Below, piece by piece: positions 21,891-64,000 of a stretch of DNA of 64,000 nucleotides (position 1 is the first letter of the stretch; every line of letters starts with the position of its first letter). This DNA is from Chondrilla cf. caribensis (lineage: Eukaryota; Porifera; Demospongiae; Chondrillida; Chondrillidae). Made by a program: the position numbers and the translations under genes. The notes beneath the pieces were generated by a model, which was not told the origin of the DNA, did no database searches, and was given only the letters and a program-made list of their open reading frames with translations. Location: NCBI GenBank assembly GCA_964020155.1, contig OZ026567.1, positions 2,335,430 to 2,399,429 on the forward strand, written 5' to 3'.

Positions 21891-24800
21891 ATGTTACCAG
21901 TGAGTTTATAGTCAATACCTCATATTCTGACTCTTCCAATCAGTTCATAGTGGTTATTTTGCCAAGTCTGTTGTTCGTGCTCCGAAATAATGTTGAGTTT
22001 CGTGAAATTTGTTCGGAAAACTGTAGTCAATAAGTCACTATTATTTCAAAATTACCCCGAATCAGTACTTCGTGAATATAGAACACTACAAATACAATAG
22101 AAATATTAATATCACGGTATACTGACCAAAATATTAACTGTAGTTATGTATGAAAAAGGTGCCTTATATTAATTCCAGACGCTTCTTTGATTAAAGGACA
22201 TTTTGGATTACTACGATAAAAATACTCTAAAACCAAAAACAGGAGAAATCAAATCCCCCGAGGCTCCCTTCTAAATAATATTAAGTCTCAACTACTAAGC
22301 TATAAGCAAAGTGAAGTCAGCAACCCCACGAAATCAGTTGGCAGTACCTTATATGGGTAGCCCCTTATACACTTGTATTTTATTTACCCTTACCCTTTAC
22401 CCTTGTATTTTCCCTGCATTTTAAGTCTATAATATAATATGTATGTACAGTGAATACTCGTTGATCCGCTACAATTCATTTTTGACGTTTGTGAATTAAT
22501 GAGTTTGGCTGGATATTCTTTAGTTCTTGTACATTATAATGGTACCCTACTGAGAAATTGTGGCAGATTGAAAGGTTCAGCAGATAGAGCAGTCTCAGAT
22601 TAACGAGAATCCACTCTGTGTATTGCCAACAATGATCCTTCAAATTGCTATTGCATTTCATATTCCAACTTAGCAGGAGTAGTACACGACTATTATACTG
22701 TGTATCTATGGTCAGACATGGAGTGTAAACGTTATTCCTCTGTTTTCATTGAATGGTAAATCATAATCAATGGACAGCACAATCTCATGCCCAGACAACC
22801 TGCCTACACCCCCAATAGTGTAGACCGGGTCCCTCATTTATTGGTAATTGTCCTCTTGATATTTTTGCATATTCAGCAATTCACTCATTGATCTGTCGAT
22901 TGTATTTTAAATTTATGTACATTGCACAATTTTTTTTTTATTAATTAATTTGATTTACACCATGTTAAATGTGAAACGCAGTCTACCAAGTGGAAATTAT
23001 TCTAATAGGTTGATATTTAATGTATTGCAAACATTATTGATAGTCCTCTTAAGAATTTTGTCCAACTGATCGAAAATGTCAATACCAGAAGAAATAGTAG
23101 GTTTATTTACTACTGCATGCACTGTAGATTAAATTGGATCATGATCATGCATATCACACAATCAAACTTTGTTAAAAGTAATAAATATTAAAATGTAAGT
23201 GAGTTTATTAATCTGTTTCAGCATCATATTGGTGACTGTAATAATATGATGGGATTGGTATACCACATGTCATGATGTCCATAAGCCTGATAGTCATTTC
23301 GAGGCATGGCCACTCATCAATGCAATCATCACCACATCTGATGTTCTGCAATGTTAGTTGTTTGGAAGCTCTTTGTATGAAGGATATACATCAACCAGTA
23401 CCCAAGGCCCCGTGCCACCAGAAAATTAACATAGATAAGTAACAATTGAAAGTACGAATTAATATAAAATTTTCCAACCAGTCTTTGCCACTGACTATCA
23501 TACAACCACGTATAGAGTTGTTGCATACCACATGCGTTTCAAATCCATAAAAATAGAAAGCAATTTGTCTTCCATTGCACTCCAAGGCCAATGTGGCAGT
23601 TACCAATTGATGGAAACAAGTGCACCAGACCATTGGTAGCATGGTTTGGGAGTGAGATGAGGCAGTGTCTGGTACATGGTACTTCTAAGCAACTCACAGA
23701 AATGGTCTAGGTCCCTAGCTTGACTACATTCCAGCCAGTGCATTGCCGTTTATTGTTATTTATTGCTCCAAAAATTATTATGACCTTACCCATGCCACTG
23801 GCAAACATTCACTTTAATTCTTTCCCAAATCACCAGTCTCATATCACTGAACCCTTGTCCTCTTCTGTGTTTGTAGAAGCAGTTCATAAGTGCACATAAT
23901 GTGACTCCAAAGAAAATTGCAGTAATTGGTGGTGGACCAGCTGGAGTGGTTACAACCAAGGTCCTTACTCAGTATGGGAACAATGTGATTGGTTTTGAGA
24001 AGTGTCCTACCCTTGGAGGACTTTGGCAATATCAAGATGAGCCGCAGAAGAAATATGCCACTTTGGCTGACAAATTTCAGCCACTGAATGCCTGCTATGA
24101 ATCATTATTGATGAATACATCAAAGCAGTTGAGTGCATTCTCTGATTATCCACCTAGTGATTCCATGCCAACATTTATGAAACATGATCAATACCTGAAG
24201 TATCTACAAGACTATGCCGATTTCTTCAACATTGGGAACAAATTCAAGCTCAACAGTACAGTTGTACAACTGGTTCGCTCGTCCAAACCACCATTCACAT
24301 GGAATGTCCATTACATTCAAGAGGATGGTTTTGAAAAAACTGAGAGTTTTGACTTAGTAGCAATTGCATCAGGTGCATTCCGCCATCCTAATTGGCCCAC
24401 AGTGAAGAATGAAGAACACTTCAAAGGGTTGACCATCCATTCTGCTCAAGTGAGACGTGATGAGCTATTTGAAGGCAAGCGGGTTGTCATCGTTGGAGGC
24501 AAGATTTCTGCAGGTGAAACAGCAACCAATGCTATCAATGGTAAAGCAAAGAAAATCTACTGGACCCTTGACAGAAGTGAAGAAGGAAGAAACTACTGGC
24601 TCCTGAATCGTCAGCCAAGTGTATCCCCAAGAATGTCATGGGATTACCTGAATACCAGAATAGACCTATTTATTAATTCGGTAGAATTTGGTAGCAAATT
24701 AGTGGATGAACTTCATCTGCTACACCAAGGCAGGAAGAAAAGCAGCATTGATACACTGGCTGTTACGGACAAGGCCTTTCTTACCTCAGTTGATACCATA

Positions 24801-25474
24801 CAAAGAGGTGTAAAGTCAGGGACTATTGAAATCATACCACCAATTGAAGCATTTGGCTACAATACCTCTGATGTCCTCCTGAGAGATGGTACGAAGCTAA
24901 ATGATATTGATATTGTTGTCTATTGCACTGGGTATAGACAAAAATTTCCCTTTCTTGATGACACATGGCACCCTGATGATCAGAACTCAGCTGCTTGTAT
25001 CAAGGAATGTTGCCTGTGGACAGTAATTTGCAAGGGCTTGGATTCGTTACTATCTATGGTGTCATTGGTTCCTTATTTACAATTTTTGAAATGCAAGCAA
25101 GATGGCTTGGACAGATTTGGGCTCCAAGAGCTGTCAATGCAGAGAATGGGTCTTTGTTCTCTGAGAGTGAACTCAAACACATGGAAGAGACCATTGAAGA
25201 ACGTAAGAAGATGCTTCACAGTTTGAAAACCGACCTTCTGGCTGTGCCATACAAGTATGTGGAAGCTTTGGCCACCGATGTGGGTTGCCTCCCACCAGAT
25301 CCAGAGGAGCTGAAATCCTCAGACAAGGAGTTGGCAACAGCCTTGCTCCACAGCCCTCTTGTTTCAGCTCAATATCGCCTCAATGGGATCCACCCTTGGG
25401 AGGGAGCCCGAGACTACATAATTGAAGTGGCCAAGCATGCCCTTGGAAAGGAATGGGATACACTATTGCAGTAG
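21891..25474 (+). pseudogene. FMO copy 5, full length with one frameshift
   Basis: Exon 1 (21891-21899, MLP then GTGAGT) and exon 2 (from 23877, KQFISAHNVTPKK) are as in copy 4. A net 1 bp deletion near 24984 (GATCAGAACTCAGC where others have GATCAGGAAGTCAGC) throws translation into a wrong frame that ends at 25226. The correct frame continues from 24995 to the stop at 25474, including a normal GIHPWEGARDYI end. The NADPH site is the most altered of the set, VIVGGKISAGE. A single-base lesion in otherwise clean sequence means recent inactivation or an assembly error. AATAAA lies near 25616. Confidence 0.8.
22448..22620. mobile_element. MITE, pogo/Tigger-like ends, in FMO copy 5 intron
   Basis: Ends TA-CAGTGAATACTCGTTGATCC and GATTAACGAGAATCCACTCTGTG-TA. 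It is orthologous in position to the element at 17561 and was therefore present before copies 4 and 5 separated. Confidence 0.6.
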
Positions 25475-26444
25475 TTGCTCAGAATATGTACCAACTTGTG
25501 TACATCATCATGGATCCATAGCATGTTGAAGTGTTGCAAACAATACTTATGCTGATATGTACATTATTTAATTGCTAAACTTGCTATCTCTTACAGCTGT
25601 TGTAAACAAATGTTGGAATAAATTGTACTATAATTTAGTGATTTATACTAATTTCTAGTGTATTTTTGTGTTTATCTACAAATTACATGATGATCAAGGA
25701 CATTATAAAATTTCATTTTTATTTTGAATCCCTTAATATTAGAATATAATAAAAGTTTGTAATATGTAATTGGCATAGAATCAGGTCTGGCAGGCCAGCA
25801 AATTTAAATGCATTGAAAACATTGAAGTTGTGTAAAAATGACATTTGAGAAAATGTACTTATTAATGGTAATTAGTAGAGATGAAGTACAATTGAAGATA
25901 CTGTTACCTTAAAATAGGCATTTATACCATTACTCTGTTCAAAGCTGCAGCTGTGGACTCTTATCTAACAAAATGCAATTTTCTATGTGTAAGCAACCCA
26001 AACCTGTAATGTTGGCAAGTGCTGTAAAGTCACTAATATGTAAAGAACATAATACTATAATAATATATTATATAAATTATATATTATATGTATATATGTA
26101 TGTACAGAGTTAGACACATAAATAACACGTCACAAATTAAAATTGATGTATAACGTAATGGCTATGTGATGTGTTCTATCAGAGGCATTTACGATCATAT
26201 TATATGTGTAATAATAATATTATTATTCATATAGTTCATATTATATTTCATTGTGCAAGTTGAACGACATGTATGCGTTGGAATATTATGGTATACTAGA
26301 ATAATGAATAAAGAATAATAACACACATACGTAACATGAAGGTACACATGGATAAAAGTATAATTACAAGATTAACGATAATTATGCATGAATGTACTAT
26401 AAATCCAAATTTCATGACCGGAGCATGCAGTGCTGATTGCAATG
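25475..26444. other. intergenic, FMO array to RNF113
   Basis: Convergent 3' ends face each other here. AT-rich with short TA runs; no gene seen on either strand. Confidence 0.6.
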
Positions 26445-33386
<6,942 letters not shown>

Positions 33387-33765
33387 TGTAAGCCTGTGGT
33401 CCGTTAGCACACTCAATTGAATAAAGGAGATTTACAATGAGCGAGTTTCAAAGTTGTCCGATAGGTACTGCTTTGAGATCTGATAAGCCGCATACAGCAC
33501 AAATCCCCAGCCAATGTACACAAAGGCAAATATAAACTAGATGAATGAATAGGAATACAAAGTAAGGTATTTTTTATATCACTCCAGTTGTTTTCTAACA
33601 CATATGTATGAACATGTAATGAACAAGATAGAATTGAACAATTAAAGCCAACATTATGACAATGAATTCAATACAAGACTTGAGAGGTCAATACCAATGT
33701 ACAAACCACACACGCCACAAGATGGCCCCGAAACAGACACTCAGGCAGTCATCAATCCACCACAC

Positions 33766-33993
33766 CCTTCATCTGCCACACCCTGTATCTGCTACACCCC
33801 TTATCTGCTACACTCTTCACCTGCCACACCCTTTATCTACCACACCCTTCACCTGCCACACTCTTTATCTGCCACACCCTTCACCTGCCACACTCTTTAT
33901 CTGCCACACTCTTTATCTGCCACACTCTTTATCTGCCACACCCTTCACCTGCCACACTCTTTATCTGCCACACCCTTCACCTGCCACACTCTT
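33766..33993. repeat. 16 bp minisatellite
   Basis: About fourteen units of CCACACYCTTYAYCTG, beginning about 380 bp upstream of the RNF113 start codon. The plus-strand frames across it (Thr/His/Leu/Pro-rich) are repeat artefacts. Confidence 0.9.
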
Positions 33994-35511
33994 TATTAGC
34001 CATCAATTCAGTGCACAAATTGCCACACGTACATAATGTTTTGATGATTGGTCAAATTAACTCATTAATCCTCCACTTTTCCTTTGTGAACTGCAAACAT
34101 TCCCCATGTCACAAAGCAAATCAATAGACATCATTTCTACCACAACGATTTTTAACTGCTACAAATTTTTTCACCACTAACCCTACTGTACCACTTCCTC
34201 CGCAAGGAGAGTGGAGTACATACGTATGTAGGTAATTGGAATAGTAATGATGTCAATATGTTGACATACACCAATCACATGACTCTGACGATGTCTCTTG
34301 ATGGGATAAAAAGTTAGCAGGAATGTACAAATAACAGTAGGAATGACATCGTACACTACGTACATATGCTGTCACACTGCATGTCTCTGTACACTGTCAA
34401 ACAGTTTGTCTGCCAACAAAGCCAACATGTACGTACGTACAATGAATGAAAACACCTCCAGGATTGTGTTACAAAATGACCATAATGTGTACACTGTGTA
34501 GGATCATTGCTACGTACATATCAATATGAGTTGAACAGTAAATCGTAATGTGAACAATTGACATAACATTTAAAGGGACTTGTTGAAGCAACAGGTTCTT
34601 ATTGGTAACCCAGCAGTTTCCTTTCAAAAAATTCCAGTAAGCTACATATACTTAACCTCACTGTATTATGTACGTGTATGTAGTTTAAATGATCCAACAC
34701 AACAACATAATAAGATGTTGCATTGTGTAGTTCTGCAAATAAGTGTCCATTCATAAACGTCACGCAATGTCTGTACTGGCAGATATCTAAGCTTGTCTGG
34801 TGGACAATTAAGTTTAAATCAATACTGAATTGATTTTCCTGCATTTATGTTCATTAGCATGTAAAATCTTACTGGACTCGTTTTATAATTCATAAAAACC
34901 TTCTGGAGTGCTCGCTGAAACAGAAGAAACCTAGTTCAAAATCAACGCCTTCTAGTAGAAAGGTAAACAGCTACCCTTGGAAATGAAAATTTCGAATCTC
35001 GGGTGCATATCAGTGATCGGGTAGGCATTTCCTTCGTTGTATGACTAGTTTATAATCCTTCATCATTCTCAAGATGCCTATTAGACACGTGTATAGCATA
35101 ATATGGAGTAACCAAGCATGAACTGTTACATAACATAGATTACAATTATGATTAATCTCAATGTTTTATAATCGAATATTATCTACGTATAAACTAACCA
35201 CAAACTGATACTTACAAAGAAAACAATCCAATCCACAGTCCGTCGGCTTAGCGTTAACCTGCTCATTCGCCGCTTATTCGGACGCCATTTTTTGGAGATT
35301 CTCGAGACAGCTTCGATTTATATGTCAATACACGTGAGGGTTGTCGTATAAAACAAAGCACTTGTTTGCCCATACCAAGTACTGTACTTACATCCTTTGT
35401 GTAGAGTCTACGGTGTAGCCACGTTACGACATACACTTTTGTTACAGAGAAGTATGATAACCAGTATAACCTAGTCGAGCTTGTGTAGCTTTTCGTATTT
35501 TGTCGTTAGTT
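33994..35511. promoter_or_regulatory. divergent RNF113 / UNC80 upstream region
   Basis: Together with 33387-33765 this forms the interval between the two divergent start codons. No coding exon is supported. Just before UNC80 the sequence becomes less AT-rich (35220-35330, with a GCCATTTT motif of the YY1 type at 35283), which suggests a promoter there. An in-frame TAA at 35467 fixes the UNC80 start as the first ATG downstream. Confidence 0.4.
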
Positions 35512-58294
<22,783 letters not shown>

Positions 58295-59327
58295 TATAGT
58301 AGGATTACAATGGTAATGACACGAAAACATTTAATTATTTTTTGTATGGTATGTTGTCACTTGGCGTTCATTTGTTCGTGTGTAAAAAAAATTTGTTATT
58401 GTAATTCGATATTTAATTGTGTTTTGAGATATTATGCATGTTTAATCTAGACCTGTATTGTGTGTGAACATTTTAACCTTTGTTATATATTATCATTACA
58501 TATACTTTCATAAATTTCCCAACAATAACTAAATACCGTATAATATATACTAACAAGTGAAACAAAATGAAAGAAATTATATAAAACAGTGAAATGTGTG
58601 GAAAACCTCAAAAGTATAGAATATGAAAGTTGGAGGTGGATTGAGCATATACAGTACTACTTTGAGGAAATCCAAACAAGTTATTCGACTGTCCATGACA
58701 TACAGACCAAATTTCAGACAAATTTATATTGCCAATAGAATTTATATCAATACAGTCTACATAAATTTCCAAAAATGGCATATTATACAAAATCGGTCAA
58801 ATTAATTTTGTTTTACATTAATTCTGTACACATACCTTGATAAATACTATGCATACTATATGTGTAACCATTGTTCTTCATTACCACAATGAATTAAGCA
58901 TGTATGTGTGCACTAGGACTACACCACCTACATATTATATTATGTATTCACGTAAAGCGCATAGTCTATGCATAATAATGTGCACACACATACGTAAATC
59001 AGCAAAAATGTATAAACACATACGAACCCAATGCAAATGTTACATTCAAATCAAGTCCTTCCCTTGTATGTCAATAATTGCAACTTGTCCAGCGCAGCTT
59101 ACATACAGCATCGTTAATTTGCATCCTGTTTACCAACCTACAAGTCCCTATATAGAAACAATAGGCCGCCCACACATGCCCTGAGATGCCTGGGCATGCC
59201 TGCATTTTTGGCGGGCCGGGTTGTGGTTTTCTTGCCTACACTGTAGTAGTTCCAAGAAGAGCTTGTGTGTGGGTGTACGTATACACCTAGGCAGTGCATA
59301 CTCTGTGCAGATCTATTAAAGAAAGGA
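58295..59327. other. UNC80 3' end to kinase gene spacer
   Basis: UNC80 3' UTR followed by AT-rich intergenic DNA; no exon is supported. A small GC-rich patch at 59160-59225 may mark the promoter of the next gene. Confidence 0.5.
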
Positions 59328-62171
59328 ATGAATCCAGGAGAGACTCACATTAATGCGCTCTTGGAAGCACTTTGTAGTCAAAGTAAAAAGGACTGGATCA
59401 CCAGGATTAGAGATTTAACTGGCCTTCCTCAGAGGCCAAAGCTGGACTTATTCACCAAGCACTACCTCAGCAGGTATGTAGTATCTGTACTATTCATATT
59501 TGTGTCAGTAATTTTCCTCTCCTACAAATGTTAGAGGTATATTTTAGTATTAACATACCTCAAAAGCACTTCATCACAAGGAAGGTTGGAATTCCAATTT
59601 TGAAAATATCCATAGGAATCAAATAAAAAACATACCAGGTGTAGATGTGTAAAAAAGAATACCTATTATATCTTGAATCCATTTACAATCCGCAATAGGA
59701 CCTCTTTTGAGGGACTGCAGTGATTATAGCCCCCTCCATTTGTAGGACAATGCAACACTACACTAAGTATCAGACAGCTTAGTACTATGATTTTGTCTAA
59801 TGCACAGTAACTAACCTACTGTAAGGATGTACTGCCTAATGTGTGGATGAACGGCTAGGCATTCTAACAGAGGTTAAAATATTGTGTGTTTACATACGTA
59901 TCATTTACATATGTATATTATATGTATACATTATGAATGTATTAGTGTATGTACTTTGTGATCTACAGCGTATACTACATGATCTGTCACTTTTTCATGC
60001 ATATCATGTGAAATGGGATTTGTACTGTATAATCCACCAATGCATTCACCATATTGCATCTTTGCAATAGAAGATTTGAGGGGTAAACAGAAATAATGTG
60101 GTACACATGTGCCTACTCTTTGTGTGCGGTTGTGGGAGAGAATGTATATTATTGCATGTACCCACAAATATTCTGACTTGTCATGGGCATGCCCAGGCCA
60201 GTCTTATAAATTATGAGAATTGATGTTATCGGTATGTGTCATGTCAACAGTAAATTAAACACCTTCAAAGTGTACTGTGCAATTCAAATCACTTACATGT
60301 TTCTACATGTCTCTCTGTGTATGTGTGTGCTCACATGTACACCTGTGCTTACATGTGTGTGTGTGTTTGTGTGCGTGTATATGTATACACTTATGTGTGC
60401 ATGTAATATAACATACAGTTCTGCATCCATGATATGTAGACACAACTGGCCTAGGTAGCCAAATAAGGAAATATTGGAGTCAATACTCATCACTCCAGCC
60501 ACATACTCTCATTTCAAAGGCAACTGATAACCACATAGAGATACGTATCTCTTTGAACCTGCACTTGATAAGTTGCAACTTGTGCACATTTTACATACGT
60601 AATCATTGTTCATAACATGTATGTATTAAGATTTCATCTTACTACCTGCTATAACAATTATATGTACAGTGGTGACTGGAAGTAATAACCCTAACACCTC
60701 AAGAGCACTTGAGAGTGCCTCACGAGGTTTGATATCATTATATCCAATCCCCACTGTATATACAAGTCATACAAGTGATGTCATGTTTTCTTGTGTTTCT
60801 TGTCATACACCAATAGGAGGAAAGATGCAAACCCAACCTACCTGTTGGAGTATAGAGGTAGAAAGTATGTGAAGTTTGTGGTTAGATTGGCACCAACGCA
60901 TGGTTCGAACACTGGAATACACAATGTGAGGACACGTAGACAGGACAGGTCACACATTGCAGTGATTGTAACATTGTACTCTAACCATATATGTACACAT
61001 AACACAATGTTAGAGCTGTTTATATTTTACAGATGGTATTGTATGTATAATATTCATTACAACATACCTTACAGTGTGTGTGAATTAGAACACTACTCAA
61101 TCGATCCAAACTATTGAGATTTAGAACACAATTTGATGTTAACATTTTGCAATGAAAACTATAATAACTCCACCAATTAATGTGCGTACTTGTAGATTGC
61201 CCGGGAATACAGAATATTGGAGAGCCTGTACCATACCAAGACCATCCCAGTAACAAAGCCTCTAGTATTTGAAGATGACAGTAAAATTGGAAGGCAATTC
61301 TTTATCAGAGAATACGTGGATGTGAGTTGTTCATCCTATAAATGTGTAGGCTACTTTACCCTAAGAAGCAACACCACATGGCTTCTATTCATTCTTATAT
61401 AGGGTATGAACTTCACTGATGCAAGCATGACAAAGTGCTATGGCCTTAAAGATCACAACTATGAAACAAATAAAGTAGCAGTAAAAGATACAGACAAAGA
61501 GCTCTGCTTCAAGTCCGCAGTGCGTGTATTGGCACAGCTACACAACTTGGCAGCACCAGGCAGTCCAGTCTACAATGCATATGTGGCTGTTAATGGTGTA
61601 CAGGGCCAATCTATACAAAACTTCTGGAGACAAAGAGTAAGTAGCAAAATAGTTAAAATAGTATATGTAGATATGCTCACTATGTTGTAGATATTCATAG
61701 CTTATAGACTATAGTATTGTTGTTGAGAAAAAAAGATCCAAACGTATTTTCCCAACAACAGTTGGAAACATTGCAGACCGAAGTTTCTACTTGACTATAG
61801 TATCATAGTAGGACTCACAGAGTATTAGAAAGGTACATACTTGTGTAATTGGGGATGAGCTCTAGGCAGAATTAAGTATTTTTACATGTCAAGCCAACTG
61901 TGCACTGAATGATTTTTTTACAATCTGTCCATTGGTACAGGTTGGACTTTGGAAAACATCCTCTGATGTACATGATGGCTTTAATGACATGCAACAATTG
62001 CAAAATAGGCTAACAAAAATGTCTCCAAACATAATGAATGTTCTGCCATGTAAGTTGTTGCAATTACTAGGCTACATTGACCTTAAACTGTTCACTTCAT
62101 TGATAGATGCATAAATCAAACTGTAATAAGTATACACTAGGCACACACACAAACACACGCACACACACACA

Positions 62172-62212
<41 letters not shown>

Positions 62213-63860
62213 AACACACACACGCACACAAACACACACACACATACATACACAAACAAAGAAACAAACACAAACACACACACAGGCACACAAACACACA
62301 TGCACGCACACAAACACACATGCACGCACACAAACACACACACACACAAACACACACGTACGCAACACACACGCACACACACACACAAACACACGCACAC
62401 ACACACACACGCGCGCGCGCGCACACAAGCTTACACATATGCAGATGCAAATATTATTATTATAATATTATACTGTATTATTATTATGTAGTATACTATG
62501 TTCCCATATTATGATAACTATGCAGCTGTGATCCACGGAGACTACAATTTTAGGAACTTGGTGTTTGACCCCGATACTCGTGAAGTAAAGGCAGTGTTGG
62601 ACTGGGAGATGGCTGGAATTGGGGATGCATTATGCGATTTGGCCGAGTTCCTACTCTGTTTAGTCAAACCAGCTGACTGTGGTTACCACATAAGTCTTCC
62701 TAACTCCTTTCAGTTCAGTAAGTGGTACTCTGGTTCTAAACAACAAGTTGCTAGCTTATTAGTATTCTCTCAGTTGCAGGACTGTTTTGGAACATTAAAC
62801 ACACATTAATTTTAGCATCTAGCATTTAGCTGGTTAGATTGGATTTACTTATTGAGTATTTGATACATGCATCCCATCATAATGTTATATTAGAGAATGA
62901 TATGAGCAGTGAATAGTGTACATATTCCACAACAACCTGCATACCTACTGTACTACTGCAGATCTCCCAATTCAAATTACAAAGGATGCCATGTTCCAAG
63001 TTCACCAGGATGTAATTATTTCAAGAAGACAGCAGCTGGGGATTCAACAGTATTTCATCCCATGGCCAAGGATGTTCTCTTTTGCCTTGGCCACTGCTTG
63101 CTTGAGATTCGCCAGTATCTTCAAGGTATGTATATACATCACACAATCATCCATTGGTGTTCTTCAATAGGATGATAATTAATTTACGGTAAAATCAAGT
63201 AAAAGCTTGCATATCATAAATACCATGTATTAATAATGTGAAGTACATAAACGACCAATATGTACCGTCTGTAACATGTACTACATGTATACATTGAGCC
63301 GTAATCATTTCAACAAATATCATCAATTAAACTGTCACCCTTCATGGTTCTATTTACTGGGACACACAAAACATGCAGTATACATTTGTAGCTATTGTAC
63401 AGTACATATATCAGGGAGTACCCACATTATGGATTTGTCATAGATTTCACATGCTGCAAAAAGTTCATTTTGTTGACAACAACCGTGTATCGTTTGGAAT
63501 TTCTAGAAGTTGGAATTATATATAGTAGTCATTAAATATAAGTTTTGTCTCAAACATAATTATTATTATGCATACTACATATTATGAAAGTACAACATTT
63601 GTACATGAGATGTATGGCTTCCTTGCACATTGTAGTCAAATTAACATGAGGCTAAGTACATATCTCCACCCTGCGTTGTGAATTTCATTAACAGTAAACA
63701 GTAAACACTGCATGAATATCATATCACATTCATGCAGGTTGCATTGGCAGATGGAGAGCATAGAGGTCATGAGTGCTATGAATTGATGAGTGATGGATCA
63801 ATGGAAATGATGATTACTGTTCTCTGCAAAGGTGGCTGTAAAATGTTGGACTCCATGTGA
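59328..63860 (+). CDS. APH-like kinase domain protein, ACAD10/11 N-terminal type
   Basis: Small-molecule kinase of the aminoglycoside phosphotransferase/choline kinase fold. In animals this domain is best known fused N-terminal to acyl-CoA dehydrogenase in ACAD10/ACAD11, where it phosphorylates 4-hydroxyacyl-CoAs; here it stands alone. Exons: 59328-59473, 60817-60925, 61196-61321, 61403-61636, 61941-62049, 62526-62717, 62962-63125, 63738-63860; 400 aa, phases consistent. Visible motifs: ANPTYLLEYRGRKYVKFVV (nucleotide loop region; the usual Arg-Lys-Lys after the strand is VVRLAP here), REYRILESLY, QFFIREYVDG, VRVLAQLHNL, catalytic VIHGDYNFRNLVFD (HGDxxxxN, Brenner motif) and metal-binding LDWEMAGIGD. 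The kinase is complete to its helical C-lobe and stops at TGA with no dehydrogenase following inside the window. The start is the first ATG of the exon, not independently supported. Intron 5 holds a long (CA)n tract. Confidence 0.85.
62141..62428. repeat. compound (CA)n / (GC)n microsatellite
   Basis: CA repeats interrupted by AAACA and ACGC and ending in a run of GCGCGCGCGC, intron 5 of the kinase gene. Confidence 0.95.
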
Positions 63861-64000
63861 AACAGGATCATTGCTTGACTGACACAAGGAACACTATTAT
63901 AAATTAGATGCATGTCCGGTATGTCTAGGTATGACTTCAGGATAGTGAATACATATAATATTATACTATATCATGAATATACTGTTATTACTATAATTTA
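63861..64000. other. 3' flank of the kinase gene
   Basis: AT-rich, no feature seen up to the window edge. Confidence 0.6.

Noticed and set aside
33656..34036. 126-codon His/Thr/Leu/Pro-rich frame
   Set aside because: It follows a 16 bp minisatellite, which is not a multiple of three, so the same repeat is read in all frames.
62498..62809. Kinase exon starting at ATG 62498
   Set aside because: Phase from the previous exon fits only the acceptor TATGCAG at 62525; the upstream ATG is intronic.

Overview
This is animal nuclear DNA: AT-rich, with spliced genes, GT..AG introns and many long (CA)n/(TG)n tracts. No bacterial, organellar or viral gene was seen. An UNC80 orthologue makes it metazoan or very close to it. 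Short introns, intronless-looking duplicated genes and 'gtacgtacat'-type simple sequence would suit a sponge or another early-branching invertebrate. That placement is a guess from style, not shown by the sequence.

Layout. (1) 0.5-6.2 kb, minus strand: an eight-exon F-box/WD40 gene resembling FBXW12. (2) 6.2-25.5 kb, plus strand: a tandem array of flavin-containing monooxygenase (FMO) genes. Two copies look intact (14.0-16.2 and 17.0-20.9 kb), three are broken (8.6-9.7, 11.6-13.2 and 21.9-25.5 kb), and one exon relic lies at 11.4 kb. The first two copies arose by a tandem duplication whose breakpoints lie inside the F-box gene and inside an FMO gene; it left a truncated FMO fused to a dead copy of F-box exons 1-2. 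(3) 26.4-33.4 kb, minus strand: an eight-exon RNF113 (CCCH + RING; spliceosome, CWC24 family). (4) 35.5-58.3 kb, plus strand: a complete 20-exon UNC80, 2,833 aa, a NALCN channel-complex subunit. (5) 59.3-63.9 kb, plus strand: an eight-exon aminoglycoside-phosphotransferase-like kinase related to the N-terminal domain of ACAD10/ACAD11.

The gene models were built by eye. In each case the intron phases agree across all exons and the reading frame closes. RNF113 and UNC80 are divergent and share a 2.1 kb upstream interval. The other neighbours have no evident functional link.

The introns and spacers hold several inverted-repeat elements (some with TA target sites), one LINE 3' fragment, minisatellites and long dinucleotide tracts. 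Several of these touch splice sites, which is the most unusual feature of the window. I found no convincing wholly new molecular system. The best leads are the duplication scar, the splice-site minisatellites, the inverted-repeat element carrying an ORF inside the F-box gene, and the UNC80 gene itself.
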